The position numbers and the translations under genes are program-made. This document shows, one piece after another, positions 16,889-24,206 of a stretch of 64,000 nucleotides of DNA (within the stretch, counting starts at the first letter, position 1; every line of letters begins with the position of its first letter). Under the pieces are notes generated by a model. It had not been told where the DNA came from, made no database searches, and worked only from the letters and a program-made list of their open reading frames with translations. Source of the DNA: Mesorhizobium sp. J8 (GTDB lineage: Bacteria > Pseudomonadota > Alphaproteobacteria > Rhizobiales > Rhizobiaceae). The DNA lies in assembly GCF_016591715.1 (NCBI RefSeq), contig NZ_AP024109.1:6508001-6572000 (forward strand), given 5' to 3'.

Positions 16889-17185
16889 ATGCTGTTTGCG
16901 TTGATTTGCAAGGACAAGCCCGGCAGCCTGCAGCTGCGCGTCGACACGCGGCCGGCGCATGCGGCGTTCCTGGAAGGCCTGATCAGCGAAGGCAAGCTTG
17001 CCTTTGCCGGTCCCTTCCTCGACGCCGACGGCAAGCCGGACGGCAGCCTGGTGATGATCGACGCGCCGGACATGGCTGGGGCCCAAGCGCTCGCCGCCGC
17101 CGACCCCTACGCCAAGGCCGGCCTGTTCGAAAGCGTCCAGATCCGTCCGTGGAACTGGGTCTTCCAGAAGCCTGCCGGCGCGTGA
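16889..17185 (+). CDS. YciI family protein
   Basis: A 98-residue single-domain protein of the YciI ferredoxin-like fold. The start MLFALICKDKPGSLQLR, the RPAHAAFLE segment containing the conserved His, the GKLAFAGPFLDADG loop, and DPYAKAGLFESVQIRPWNWVF are the family landmarks. No enzymatic activity is established for most members. It lies 17 bases after gpsA and before the EVE-domain gene, a conserved rhizobial order (tsaD-gpsA-YciI-EVE), so it is probably in the same transcript. Confidence 0.88.
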   Translation: MLFALICKDKPGSLQLRVDTRPAHAAFLEGLISEGKLAFAGPFLDADGKPDGSLVMIDAPDMAGAQALAAADPYAKAGLFESVQIRPWNWVFQKPAGA

Positions 17186-17273
17186 TCGTTCGCGGCTCTC
17201 GCCGCGGCGACGGCGAGAGAGTAAGCATAGACGGGAACGCCATGCGTGGCGGCAAAGCGATGGGACAAGAAAT

Positions 17274-17699
17274 ATGAACTACTGGCTGTTCAAGTCCGAA
17301 CCTTCGGTCTTTTCCTTCGAGGCGCTGAAGGCCAAGGGCAAGGCCGGCACGCAATGGGACGGCGTGCGCAACTACGCCGCCCGCAACAACATGAAGGCGA
17401 TGCGGATCGGCGATCTCGGCTTCTTCTATCATTCCAATGAGGGGCTCGACATCGTCGGCATCGCCGAGGTCTGCGCGCTGGCGCACCCCGATACGACGAC
17501 CGACGATCCGCGCTGGGAATGCGTCGACATCCGCGCCTATAGGGACGTGCCGAAGCCGGTGACGCTGGAACAGGTCAAGGCCAACCCCAAGCTCGCCGAG
17601 ATGGCGCTGGTGCGGCTCGGCCGGCTTTCCGTGCAGCCGGTGACGCCGGCCGAATGGAAAGAGGTCTGCCGCATGGCCGAGCTCAACCCGGCGCCGTGA
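17274..17699 (+). CDS. EVE domain protein
   Basis: A 141-residue EVE domain, a PUA-like fold that in related proteins recognises modified nucleotides. Seen here: YWLFKSEPSVFSFEAL, GTQWDGVRNYAARNNMKAMRIGDLGFFYHSNEG (the pocket region with the family's WDGVRNYQARN-like motif), IVGIAEVC, WECVDIRAYRDVPKPVTLEQVK and LVRLGRLSVQPVTPAEW. It is the length of the bacterial stand-alone form. Its stop overlaps the GTG start of the following methyltransferase, implying cotranscription. The physiological role is unknown. Confidence 0.92.
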   Translation: MNYWLFKSEPSVFSFEALKAKGKAGTQWDGVRNYAARNNMKAMRIGDLGFFYHSNEGLDIVGIAEVCALAHPDTTTDDPRWECVDIRAYRDVPKPVTLEQVKANPKLAEMALVRLGRLSVQPVTPAEWKEVCRMAELNPAP

Positions 17700-18352
17700 A
17701 ACGACTTACGCCGAAAAGCGCGAAGAACTTCATCCTCGACAACACGGCGCTGATGGCGCCGCCGCATGTGCCGGAAGTGCTTCTGCACCTTGCCGACGAG
17801 GCGCATGACCTGTGGCTGCGCACCGAGGAGGAGCTGGCCGAGATCGGCCTGCCGCCGCCCTTCTGGGCCTTCGCCTGGGCCGGCGGCCAGGGTCTCGCCC
17901 GCTATGTGCTCGACCACCCGGGGACCGTTCGCGGCAGGCGCGTGCTCGACTTCGCCTCCGGCTCGGGCCTCGTCGCCATCGCCGCGATCAAAGCGGGCGC
18001 GAAGCAGGTGATCGCCGCCGACATCGACCCGTTCTGCGAGACGGCGATCGCCATCAATCTCCAAGCCAACGGCGTTGAGGCGCAATTCCTCGGCACGGAT
18101 TGCGTCGGCACCGACGATGGCTGGGACGTCGTTCTTGCCGGCGATGTCTTCTACGACAAGGCTTTCGCCGACAGGCTGCTGCCCTGGCTCGGGTCTCTGA
18201 AGGCGCGCGGAGCCGAGATCCTCGTCGGCGATCCCGGCCGCGCCTACCTGCCGAAGACCGGGCTGCAATCGCTTGCCGTCTACCAGGTTCCGGTGACGCG
18301 CGTGCTGGAGGATGCCGAGGTCAAGCGCACGACCGTCTGGCGCCTCGCTTGA
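17696..18352 (+). CDS. ETF-beta/L7-L12-type protein-lysine methyltransferase (METTL20-like)
   Basis: A 218-residue seven-beta-strand SAM methyltransferase. PPPFWAFAWAGGQGLARYVLD, VRGRRVLDFASGSGLVAIAAIKAGAKQV, AADIDPFCETAIAINLQANG and VVLAGDVFYDK match the METTL20 group. The Agrobacterium homologue was reported to methylate electron transfer flavoprotein beta and ribosomal protein L7/L12, so a protein-lysine substrate is likely. The usual generic annotation is L11-methyltransferase-like. The start is a GTG at 17696 that overlaps the EVE stop (GTGA); no ATG fits the family N-terminus. Confidence 0.82.
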   Translation: MKRLTPKSAKNFILDNTALMAPPHVPEVLLHLADEAHDLWLRTEEELAEIGLPPPFWAFAWAGGQGLARYVLDHPGTVRGRRVLDFASGSGLVAIAAIKAGAKQVIAADIDPFCETAIAINLQANGVEAQFLGTDCVGTDDGWDVVLAGDVFYDKAFADRLLPWLGSLKARGAEILVGDPGRAYLPKTGLQSLAVYQVPVTRVLEDAEVKRTTVWRLA

Positions 18353-18403
18353 CGCGATCGCCGAACAAGCGTTCCATCGCGTGTCGATCTGGAGGGGGGA
18401 AGC

Positions 18404-18829
18404 ATGGATTTTTCGGTCGTGAACTGGCTGGCGGTGATCCTCGCCGCCGTCGTCGCATGGTTGTTCGGCGCCGCCTGGTATATGAGCCTGAGCAAGCTCT
18501 GGCTGAAGGCGGCCAAGCTCGACCCGGCCACCATGCAGCGCTCGGTCGTTCCCTTCGTCGTCAGTTTCATCGCCGAGCTCATCATGGCGCTCGTCCTGAC
18601 GCTGGTGGTGGGGGCGATCACCGGCGGCGAGCCGAACCCGGTCGCGGGATTGCTGTTCGGCTTCGTGCTTTGGCTGGGCTTCATCGCCACCACGCTTGCC
18701 GTCAACCACCGCTATGAAGGTTTCGGCTGGGCGCTCACCCTGATCGATGCCGGCCACTGGCTGGGGGTGATGCTGATCATCGGTGCCGTCATCGGCTGGT
18801 TCGGTGCGCCGGCGGCACCGGCGGGTTGA
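18404..18829 (+). CDS. DUF1761 family membrane protein
   Basis: A 141-residue integral membrane protein with four probable spans: NWLAVILAAVVAWLFGAAWYM, FVVSFIAELIMALVLTLVVGAI, AGLLFGFVLWLGFIATTLAVN and LIDAGHWLGVMLIIGAVIGWF. The N-terminal span followed by GAAWYMSLSKLWLKAA is the DUF1761 signature. Function is unknown for the family. It has a strong GGAGGGGGGAA ribosome-binding site and lies 51 bases after the methyltransferase; it converges with the LysR gene, with only 10 bases between the two stops. Confidence 0.85.
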   Translation: MDFSVVNWLAVILAAVVAWLFGAAWYMSLSKLWLKAAKLDPATMQRSVVPFVVSFIAELIMALVLTLVVGAITGGEPNPVAGLLFGFVLWLGFIATTLAVNHRYEGFGWALTLIDAGHWLGVMLIIGAVIGWFGAPAAPAG

Positions 18830-18839
18830 TGACAGGTCT

Positions 18840-19760
18840 CTATGTCGGCGTTTTCGCCACCTCGTCCAGAAGCCATTCGCGGAAGGCGATGATCCGCGCG
18901 TCGTCCTTCGCCGCCTCGGGATAGACCAGGAAATAGGCGAATTCCGGCGCGACCCTGATGCCGAGCTCGAAGGGCCGCACCAGGCGCCCCTGCGAAAGAT
19001 CGTTGGCCACCATGGCAAAGTCGGCAAGCGCCACCGCGTTGCCGTCGAGCGCCGCCTGGATGGCGTCGGTCGAGGATCCGAACACCAGCGTGCGACTGTC
19101 GTCGAAATCGTCGACGCCGGCCGCATGCATCCACATGCTCCAGTTCGGCCAGGTCACGCCCTGCCGCGACCATTCGATATGCGCGAGCGTGTGGTTGAAG
19201 AGGTCACGCGGCTCCTTCAGCGGCGGACCTGACGCCAGCAGCGCCGGGCTGCACACCGGGATGATGATGTTCTCGAACAGACGATGCGCGATGATCCCCG
19301 GATATTTGCCGGTGCCGAAGCGGATACCGATATCGACATCGTCGCGCTCGAAATCCCTGACGTCGTAGGTGATGTCGAAGCGCAATTCGACGCCTGGCTT
19401 CTGCTGGCGGAAGTCGTCGACGCGCCGCATCAGCCATTTCGTCGCGAACTGGGCGTCGAGCGTCACCTTCAGCAGCGCCGTGCCGCGCGTCATCTTGCGG
19501 GCGCGGCTGACGGCGCGATTCAGCAGGTCGAGCGCATCGACCGAGGCTTCCAGCAGCACATTGCCAGCCTCCGTCAGCCGGATGGTGCGGCTGGTACGCG
19601 TGAACAGCACCAGGTCGAGCTGATCCTCGATTTCCTTGATCTGGTGGCTGACCGCCGCCGGCGTCAGGCCGAGCTCGTCGGCCGCGCGGGTGAAGTTGAG
19701 ATGCCTGGCGGCCGCCTCGAACGTCCTCAGCGCCCGCGTTCCCGGCAGCAGCTTGGACAT
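18840..19760 (-). CDS. LysR-type regulator, GcvA-like
   Basis: A 306-residue LysR protein with the N-terminus typical of the GcvA/AmpR-like group (PGTRALRTFEAAARHLNFTRAADELGLTPAAVSHQIKEIE) and the matching effector domain (FATKWLMRRVDDFRQQKPGVELRF, VDIGIRFGTGKYPG). It is divergent from the DUF1127 gene at 19891 with a 130-base gap, so it may control that gene, itself, or a distant target. The effector cannot be read from the sequence. Confidence 0.9.
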   Translation of the reverse strand: MSKLLPGTRALRTFEAAARHLNFTRAADELGLTPAAVSHQIKEIEDQLDLVLFTRTSRTIRLTEAGNVLLEASVDALDLLNRAVSRARKMTRGTALLKVTLDAQFATKWLMRRVDDFRQQKPGVELRFDITYDVRDFERDDVDIGIRFGTGKYPGIIAHRLFENIIIPVCSPALLASGPPLKEPRDLFNHTLAHIEWSRQGVTWPNWSMWMHAAGVDDFDDSRTLVFGSSTDAIQAALDGNAVALADFAMVANDLSQGRLVRPFELGIRVAPEFAYFLVYPEAAKDDARIIAFREWLLDEVAKTPT

Positions 19761-19856
19761 GCGATCTCCAAATAAAACTTGATGATCAGAAAAGAACTAC
19801 TCGTTTCCCGTTTGTTTTTCAATCCGGCATCATGGCTTCATCGAAACACCATCAAA

Positions 19857-19873
19857 CCGGATTTGATATCCGG
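19857..19873. promoter_or_regulatory. Short palindrome upstream of the DUF1127 gene
   Basis: CCGGAT at 19857-19862 and ATCCGG at 19868-19873 form a perfect 6-base inverted repeat around TTGAT, 18 bases before the DUF1127 start, within the divergent gap shared with the GcvA-like LysR gene. It could be an operator or a small leader hairpin; there is no further support for either. Confidence 0.3.
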
Positions 19874-19890
19874 AGAACACGGATAGAACC

Positions 19891-20151
19891 ATGTCTGAGA
19901 TCGCCCTGAAGCCCTGTACTCCCCTGGAATCACCCTCGGGCCTGACCCTCAGGCTGCGTTCGGTGGGCGATTGGTTGCGCCAGGCTCGCGTCGCCGCCAC
20001 CTTACCTGGGGAATCCCTCGAAGACCTTTCCGATCGCGACCTGCGCGACATCGGCGGGCGGCGCCGCGACATCACAAAGGCGCTGGACCGCGAGTTCCGC
20101 GAGATCGGACTGCTGGGGACAGGTTGGCAGAAACCGGGAAAGAGGCAGTAG
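19891..20151 (+). CDS. DUF1127 domain protein, 86 aa
   Basis: A small basic protein with a C-terminal DUF1127 (YjiS-like) motif: LEDLSDRDLRDIGGRRRDITKALDREFREIG at about residues 49-79. Related small Arg-rich alphaproteobacterial proteins bind RNA or affect phosphate and carbon physiology. This one has a longer N-terminus (RLRSVGDWLRQARVAATLPGE) than the shortest members. The last codons and stop (TAG at 20149-20151) lie inside a repeat array that begins at 20143, so its extreme C-terminus may be repeat-derived. Confidence 0.8.
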   Translation: MSEIALKPCTPLESPSGLTLRLRSVGDWLRQARVAATLPGESLEDLSDRDLRDIGGRRRDITKALDREFREIGLLGTGWQKPGKRQ

Positions 20152-20214
20152 GAATTAGGCAGTAGGCAATAGGGAAGGAAACCTATTGCCTATTGCCTAT
20201 TGCCTATTGCCTAC
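20143..20214. repeat. Hairpin-forming heptamer array between convergent genes
   Basis: The left part holds AGGCAGTA twice (20142-20149, 20156-20163) and GGCAATA; the right part (20182-20210) is four tandem copies of CCTATTG. The two sides are complementary (AGGCAATAGG against CCTATTGCCT), so the transcript can fold into a long hairpin from either strand. The stop codons of both convergent neighbours (TAG of the DUF1127 gene at 20149-20151, TAG of the transpeptidase at 20211-20213) fall inside the array. A related array lies at 60735-60850. A bidirectional terminator role is inferred. Confidence 0.75.
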
Positions 20215-20795
20215 CTCACCACCTTCACCACCGTCCTGTCCGACAGCAACGGAAGCAGTCTCGCCATGGTCCGCGCCGTCACCGCCACGCAGCCTTGCGT
20301 CGGCGTGAAGCCCGGCCGCGCCAGATGGAAGAAGATCGCGCTGCCGCGCCCGCGCCGACGCGGCGCGATGTTCCAGTCGAGCACCAGGCAGACATCGTAG
20401 AGCCGGTCGTCGCGCTTCATCCGTTCATGGCTCGCGCCATAGGGGATCTTGACCGGACGGTTGTAGTTGCGGTCGTCCGGCACCTCGCACCAGCCGAGAT
20501 CCGGACCGATCGGCGTCATCGGCAGCCTTGTCCGGCGTCCGCCCGGAAAATGATCGCCCCGGAAATAGCCCGACAGGATGCGCATCGACGCCAGTGGCGT
20601 CGCGCCGTCCCCTTCATGCTTGTTGGCGGTGATGCCGCTGCGCCCCAGCGCGCAGGGGAACACCGTTTTGCCGGCTTGCAGGAAGCCTTGCGCGGGGTTG
20701 CCGGGGCGCGCTCGCACCACCAAAACGCGCAAGCCTTTCGGCAAAAATGCGTCCGCCGCATTGCGAGCGCGTTTTTTCTTGTATGATCGTGCCAC
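20211..20795 (-). CDS. L,D-transpeptidase (YkuD) family protein
   Basis: The C-terminal half carries the L,D-transpeptidase signature FFHLARPGFTPTQGCVAVT, with catalytic Cys in TQGCVAV and the His in FFHLA; the N-terminal part has VRARPGNPAQGFLQAG and FPCALGRSGI. Such enzymes form 3-3 peptidoglycan cross-links or anchor proteins to the cell wall. No convincing signal peptide is visible, which is common in this short rhizobial subgroup. The start is uncertain: I give the GTG at 20795 (194 residues), since an upstream ATG at 20903 would overlap the regulator gene; a later TTG near the LRVLVVRA segment is also possible. Confidence 0.75.
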   Translation of the reverse strand: MARSYKKKRARNAADAFLPKGLRVLVVRARPGNPAQGFLQAGKTVFPCALGRSGITANKHEGDGATPLASMRILSGYFRGDHFPGGRRTRLPMTPIGPDLGWCEVPDDRNYNRPVKIPYGASHERMKRDDRLYDVCLVLDWNIAPRRRGRGSAIFFHLARPGFTPTQGCVAVTARTMARLLPLLSDRTVVKVVR

Positions 20796-20893
20796 GGAAC
20801 AAATCACTGTGATCGGCTGTTGCGCCGGTGAGCTTCCGCATAAATGGGGGGAGGTCAACTGAATATTCTTTTTAAAACAACGGATTGATATCC

Positions 20894-21577
20894 ATGACAT
20901 CACGCACCATTCTCATCGTCGATGACGACGACGACCTGCGCGCCACTCTGGTCGAGCAGCTGGCGCTTTACGAAGAATTCGACGTCCAGCAGGAATCGAC
21001 CGCCGCAAAAGGCGTTGCCGCGGCGCGCGGCGGCGTCGTCGACCTGCTCATCATGGATGTCGGCCTGCCGGATATGGACGGCCGCGAGGCGGTGAAGATC
21101 CTGCGCAAGGGCGGCTACAAGGCGCCGATCATCATGCTGACGGGCCACGACACCGATTCGGACACGATTCTGGGTCTCGAGGCCGGCGCCAACGATTATG
21201 TGACCAAGCCTTTCCGCTTCGCCGTGCTGCTCGCGCGCATCCGCGCCCAGCTTCGTCAGCATGAGCAGAGCGAGGACGCGACCTTCTCGGTCGGCCCTTA
21301 CACGTTCAAGCCTAGCCAGAAGCTCTTGATCGATCCGCGCGGCGCCAAGGTGCGGCTGACCGAGAAGGAAGCCTCGATCATCAAATATCTCTACCGCGCC
21401 GACCAGAAGGTGGTCACCCGCGACGTGCTGTTGGAAGAGGTCTGGGGCTACAATTCCGGCGTCACCACGCACACGCTGGAGACCCATGTCTATCGGTTGC
21501 GCCAGAAGATCGAGCGCGATCCTTCCAATGCCGAAATTCTTGTGACAGAAAGCGGCGGCTACAAGCTGGTTCCTTAA
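20894..21577 (+). CDS. OmpR-type response regulator, CenR-like
   Basis: A 227-residue two-domain regulator. The receiver has the acidic cluster VDDDDD, phosphoacceptor Asp in LLIMDVGLPDMDGRE, Thr in MLTGHDT and Lys in YVTKPF; the C-terminal winged helix ends TTHTLETHVYRLRQKIERDPSNAEILVTESGGYKLVP. The sequence closely resembles what I know of CenR, the essential envelope regulator of Caulobacter and related bacteria. No sensor kinase lies beside it, as usual for that gene. I chose the ATG at 20894 over an in-frame TTG at 20885. Confidence 0.85.
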   Translation: MTSRTILIVDDDDDLRATLVEQLALYEEFDVQQESTAAKGVAAARGGVVDLLIMDVGLPDMDGREAVKILRKGGYKAPIIMLTGHDTDSDTILGLEAGANDYVTKPFRFAVLLARIRAQLRQHEQSEDATFSVGPYTFKPSQKLLIDPRGAKVRLTEKEASIIKYLYRADQKVVTRDVLLEEVWGYNSGVTTHTLETHVYRLRQKIERDPSNAEILVTESGGYKLVP

Positions 21578-21840
21578 ACATTTGATGATCTAGAACAATT
21601 CCAGAAATAGTACGAAACGGTCGGGCTTGGCGGCTTCGCCGTAGCCTTCCGTCCGGAATTGAGCCAAAAGAGTTAGAGCGGTCGGGCGGGACCGCTTCGG
21701 GTACGATCCTGGTGCTGGAGGGTGATGGATCGGCTCGTTGCACGCATCGTACGATGCATGGCGGAGCGTTTCTCGCGTGCCCAGGAGGGCGCGCCGCTCC
21801 AAAGGAGGGACTGGACTGACCGCTCGGGGACACAGCTAGG
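21578..21840. other. 263-base intergenic region with rhizobial repeat fragments
   Basis: No credible gene. It holds fragments resembling the dispersed GAACAATTCC / GTCCGGAATTG elements (for example TCCGGAATTG near 21651, also present at 27643-27652) and an inverted pair around GCATCGTACGATGC at about 21742-21755. The last bases carry the weak ribosome-binding site of the gene at 21841. Confidence 0.4.
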
Positions 21841-22296
21841 ATGGCGCTGGATGACGACATCCTCATCCTGTCCGGTGTGAAGCTTTTCCAGGGCTTCACG
21901 CAGGAGCAATTGCGCCTGCTCGCCTTCGGCGCCGAGACCACCGTGCTGCAGGCCGACCATAAGCTCTATCGCGAGGACGACGTCGCCGACTCTGCCTACA
22001 TCGTGGTCAGCGGCTTGATCACGCTCTATCGGGAGCTAGGCGGCGAACGCGTCCCGATCGGCACTGCGGGTCCCGGCACCATGCTGAGCGAACTCGCGCT
22101 GATCGCCGACACCAACCGGCTGACCAGCGCCTCCGCCGCAGTCGATTCGGAAGTGATCCGACTGAGCCGCAAGATGTTCCACCGGATCCTGGAAGAATAT
22201 CCGGAGATCGCGGTTCTGTTGCATGAGCGCATCCTGGAGGAGTTCCAGCAGATGATCGCCCGCATCGAGGAATTGGCGCCGCGCTTTACGGGGTAG
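21841..22296 (+). CDS. Cyclic nucleotide-binding domain protein without DNA-binding domain
   Basis: A 151-residue single cNMP-binding domain like the N-terminal half of Crp/Fnr proteins: GVKLFQGFTQEQLRLLAF, YREDDVADSAYIVVSGLITLY, IGTAGPGTMLSELALIADTNRLTSASAAVDSEVIRLSRKMFHRILEEYPEIAVLLHERI. The phosphate-binding cassette is partly changed (GTMLSELALIADTNRLTSA, with an Arg before LTSA), so ligand binding is plausible but not certain. There is no helix-turn-helix, so it cannot act as a transcription factor by itself. It follows the CenR-like gene on the same strand after 263 bases. Confidence 0.85.
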   Translation: MALDDDILILSGVKLFQGFTQEQLRLLAFGAETTVLQADHKLYREDDVADSAYIVVSGLITLYRELGGERVPIGTAGPGTMLSELALIADTNRLTSASAAVDSEVIRLSRKMFHRILEEYPEIAVLLHERILEEFQQMIARIEELAPRFTG

Positions 22297-22324
22297 CGTG
22301 GTGGTCAGGCGTCGATCGGCGCGT

Positions 22325-22380
22325 TCGTCATCCTAGGGTCTGCGCGCCGCTACGCGTCGCTCCGCCCCAGGACGAATCTG
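22325..22380. repeat. Dispersed palindromic intergenic element (GTCATCCTAGG type)
   Basis: Arms resembling TTCGTCATCCTAGGG and CCCAGGACGAA flank a GC-rich loop that is the reverse complement of the CGGAGC..GCGACGCGCGCAG loop of the element at 46952-47011. It is thus the same family in the opposite orientation, between the convergent cNMP-domain and exonuclease genes. A terminator-like role is possible. Confidence 0.6.
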
Positions 22381-22405
22381 AGAGGCGGGCGCCCGGGGCC
22401 GCGCG

Positions 22406-23212
22406 TCAATCCAGATCGAACCGCGCGATCACCGGCACATGGTCGGACGGCTTCTCCCAGCCGCGCGCCGCCCGCAGGATCTCGTAGCCTTTGAAAACCG
22501 GCACCAGGTTGGCCGAGGACCAGACATGGTCGAGGCGGCGGCCGCGATTCGACGCCTCCCAGTCCTTCGCGCGATAGCTCCACCAAGTGTAGAGCTTCTG
22601 CTCTGCCGGCACGTTGAGCCGCATCAGGTCGACCCAGCCGCCGGCCTCGCGCATCGCCTCGAAATTTGTCGTCTCGACAGGCGTGTGGCTGACGACGTTG
22701 AGCAACTGCTTGTGCGACCAGACGTCGTGCTCCTGCGGCGCGATGTTCAGGTCGCCGACGAGGATCGACGCTGAGGATTCGTCTCCGCTCGCCGGCACGG
22801 AGTTCATCTCGTAGACGAAATCAAGCTTGTGGCGGAATTTGCGGTTGATCTCCGGATCCGGCTCATCGCCGCCGGCCGGCACATAGAAGTTATGCACCAG
22901 CACCGATTTGCCGCCCGCCTGTATCCTGACCGACAGATGCCGGCTGTCGTCGATTTCGCAGAACCGCCGCTTCTCGACCAGTTCGATCGGCCGGCGGGCG
23001 ACCGTGGCGACGCCGTGATAGCCCTTCTGGCCATGAAACAGAATGTGCTCATAGCCTGCCTTGCGGAACGCCTTTTCCGGGAAGAGCTCGTCCGGCACCT
23101 TGGTTTCCTGCAGGCAGAGCATATCGGGCGCGTGCTCCTTCAGCAGCCGCTCGACGATCGGCATGCGCAGGCGCACGGAGTTGATGTTCCAGGTGGCGAT
23201 GGTGAAGGGCAT
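22406..23212 (-). CDS. xth: Exodeoxyribonuclease III
   Basis: The major AP endonuclease and 3'-5' exonuclease of base excision repair. The 268 residues contain TWNINSVRLR, the metal-binding Glu in CLQETKVPD, Tyr/His of the active site (GYHGVATVARR), Asp/Asn in LVGDLNIAPQEHDVW, RRLDHVWSSANL, and the catalytic His in SDHVPVIARF. The length equals the family norm. It lies downstream of the LolA gene on the same strand after a 93-base gap. Confidence 0.96.
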   Translation of the reverse strand: MPFTIATWNINSVRLRMPIVERLLKEHAPDMLCLQETKVPDELFPEKAFRKAGYEHILFHGQKGYHGVATVARRPIELVEKRRFCEIDDSRHLSVRIQAGGKSVLVHNFYVPAGGDEPDPEINRKFRHKLDFVYEMNSVPASGDESSASILVGDLNIAPQEHDVWSHKQLLNVVSHTPVETTNFEAMREAGGWVDLMRLNVPAEQKLYTWWSYRAKDWEASNRGRRLDHVWSSANLVPVFKGYEILRAARGWEKPSDHVPVIARFDLD

Positions 23213-23305
23213 TCAGGCGAGGTCCGGCAAAGGTCGCCGATCTAGTGCCAGCCGCGCGCCGGAAAGACAAGCTCGCCTAAAGCCCTCGGCCGCTTCCGTG
23301 CCGGT

Positions 23306-23983
23306 TTATCCGCCAGATCGCGTCCTGGAATTCAGCTCGCGGTTCGCCGTATAGTCGATTGCGAACGTGTCGGGCGGGAAGCTGACGCCTTCCTTGGTGT
23401 TGAAGATCATCACCGTGGTGTCCTTGCCTTGCGCATCGGTGATCGTCCACTGCCGCAGATCGTAGGTCTTCGGGTCGAACATCATTGTGATCATCGCATT
23501 GCCGAAGACCGACTTGTCGGAAAGCTTGATCGTGGTGAGGTCATCCTCTTCCTTGACCGCCTTGACGCGGCCGCCCGAGAGGTCGATCCGGTCGTCGAGC
23601 AGCAGCTTCAGCGGCGTCTTCGACAGCGGGTAGAGGTCGGAGGTGTTGAGCTTCTTGTTGAGGATCACCACCGACTTGCCGTCGGAGATGACGCGGAAGT
23701 TCGAGGAGCCGTCATAATTGAAGCGGATCTTGCCCGGACGCTCCAGGAAGAACTTGCCGCCGGTCTGCTCGCCTTTCGGCCCGAACTGGACGAACTCGCC
23801 GCTCATCGACTTCACCGAGGAGAAATGGTCGGCGATCTTCTGCGCCGCCGGCGGCACCGCGGCCTGCGCGGCGGCCACGAGCTGGTAGCCCGGCACGAGG
23901 TTGAGAGCGGCGGCTCCGCCAAGCATCAGGCCGAGGCCGAGAAGCTGGCGGCGGGTGAGGGCGAATTCGGTCTGGGTCTTCAT
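23306..23983 (-). CDS. lolA: LolA-like outer-membrane lipoprotein carrier protein
   Basis: A periplasmic chaperone thought to ferry lipoproteins from the inner to the outer membrane. The 225 residues begin with a signal peptide containing TRRQLLGLGLMLGGAAALNL, a twin-arginine-like start, then QKIADHFSSVKSMSGEFVQFGPKGEQTGGKFFLERPGKIRFNYD, which is the typical LolA beginning, and strands such as VVILNKKLNTSDLYPLSKTPLKLLLDD. ATG at 23983 has AGGAAG upstream. It lies 223 bases downstream of ftsK on the same strand, the usual rhizobial order ftsK-lolA-xth. Confidence 0.88.
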   Translation of the reverse strand: MKTQTEFALTRRQLLGLGLMLGGAAALNLVPGYQLVAAAQAAVPPAAQKIADHFSSVKSMSGEFVQFGPKGEQTGGKFFLERPGKIRFNYDGSSNFRVISDGKSVVILNKKLNTSDLYPLSKTPLKLLLDDRIDLSGGRVKAVKEEDDLTTIKLSDKSVFGNAMITMMFDPKTYDLRQWTITDAQGKDTTVMIFNTKEGVSFPPDTFAIDYTANRELNSRTRSGG

Positions 23984-24206
23984 GCCGGTCACTTCCTGTG
24001 ATTCGTGTCGCCGCAGTTTCTGCACTTCCACTGGGGCCTAAGTTTGGCGGATGCGCGAGAGCTCCGCCGCAAAGGCGCGGACGACTGTCCCTCGCATGAA
24101 CGCGCCAGACGATCTCCGGTTGCCTGCTGGCCCGGGCTGGCGTCTCGCCGGGCCAAGGTTTGTCGAGCTTCAGGTCAGGCTGGCCTCACCTGAAGTTCGA
24201 CAGACC

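Noticed and set aside
17196..17219. Hairpin CTCTCGCCG/CGGCGAGAG after the YciI gene as a terminator
   Set aside because: There is no T run after it, and the EVE gene 55 bases later appears to belong to the same run.
20181..20214. Tandem repeats considered as a CRISPR array
   Set aside because: Units are only 7 bases with no spacers and no cas genes nearby.
20894..22296. A two-component operon made of the CenR-like regulator and the cNMP-domain gene
   Set aside because: No sensor kinase is present, and a 263-base gap with repeat fragments separates the genes.
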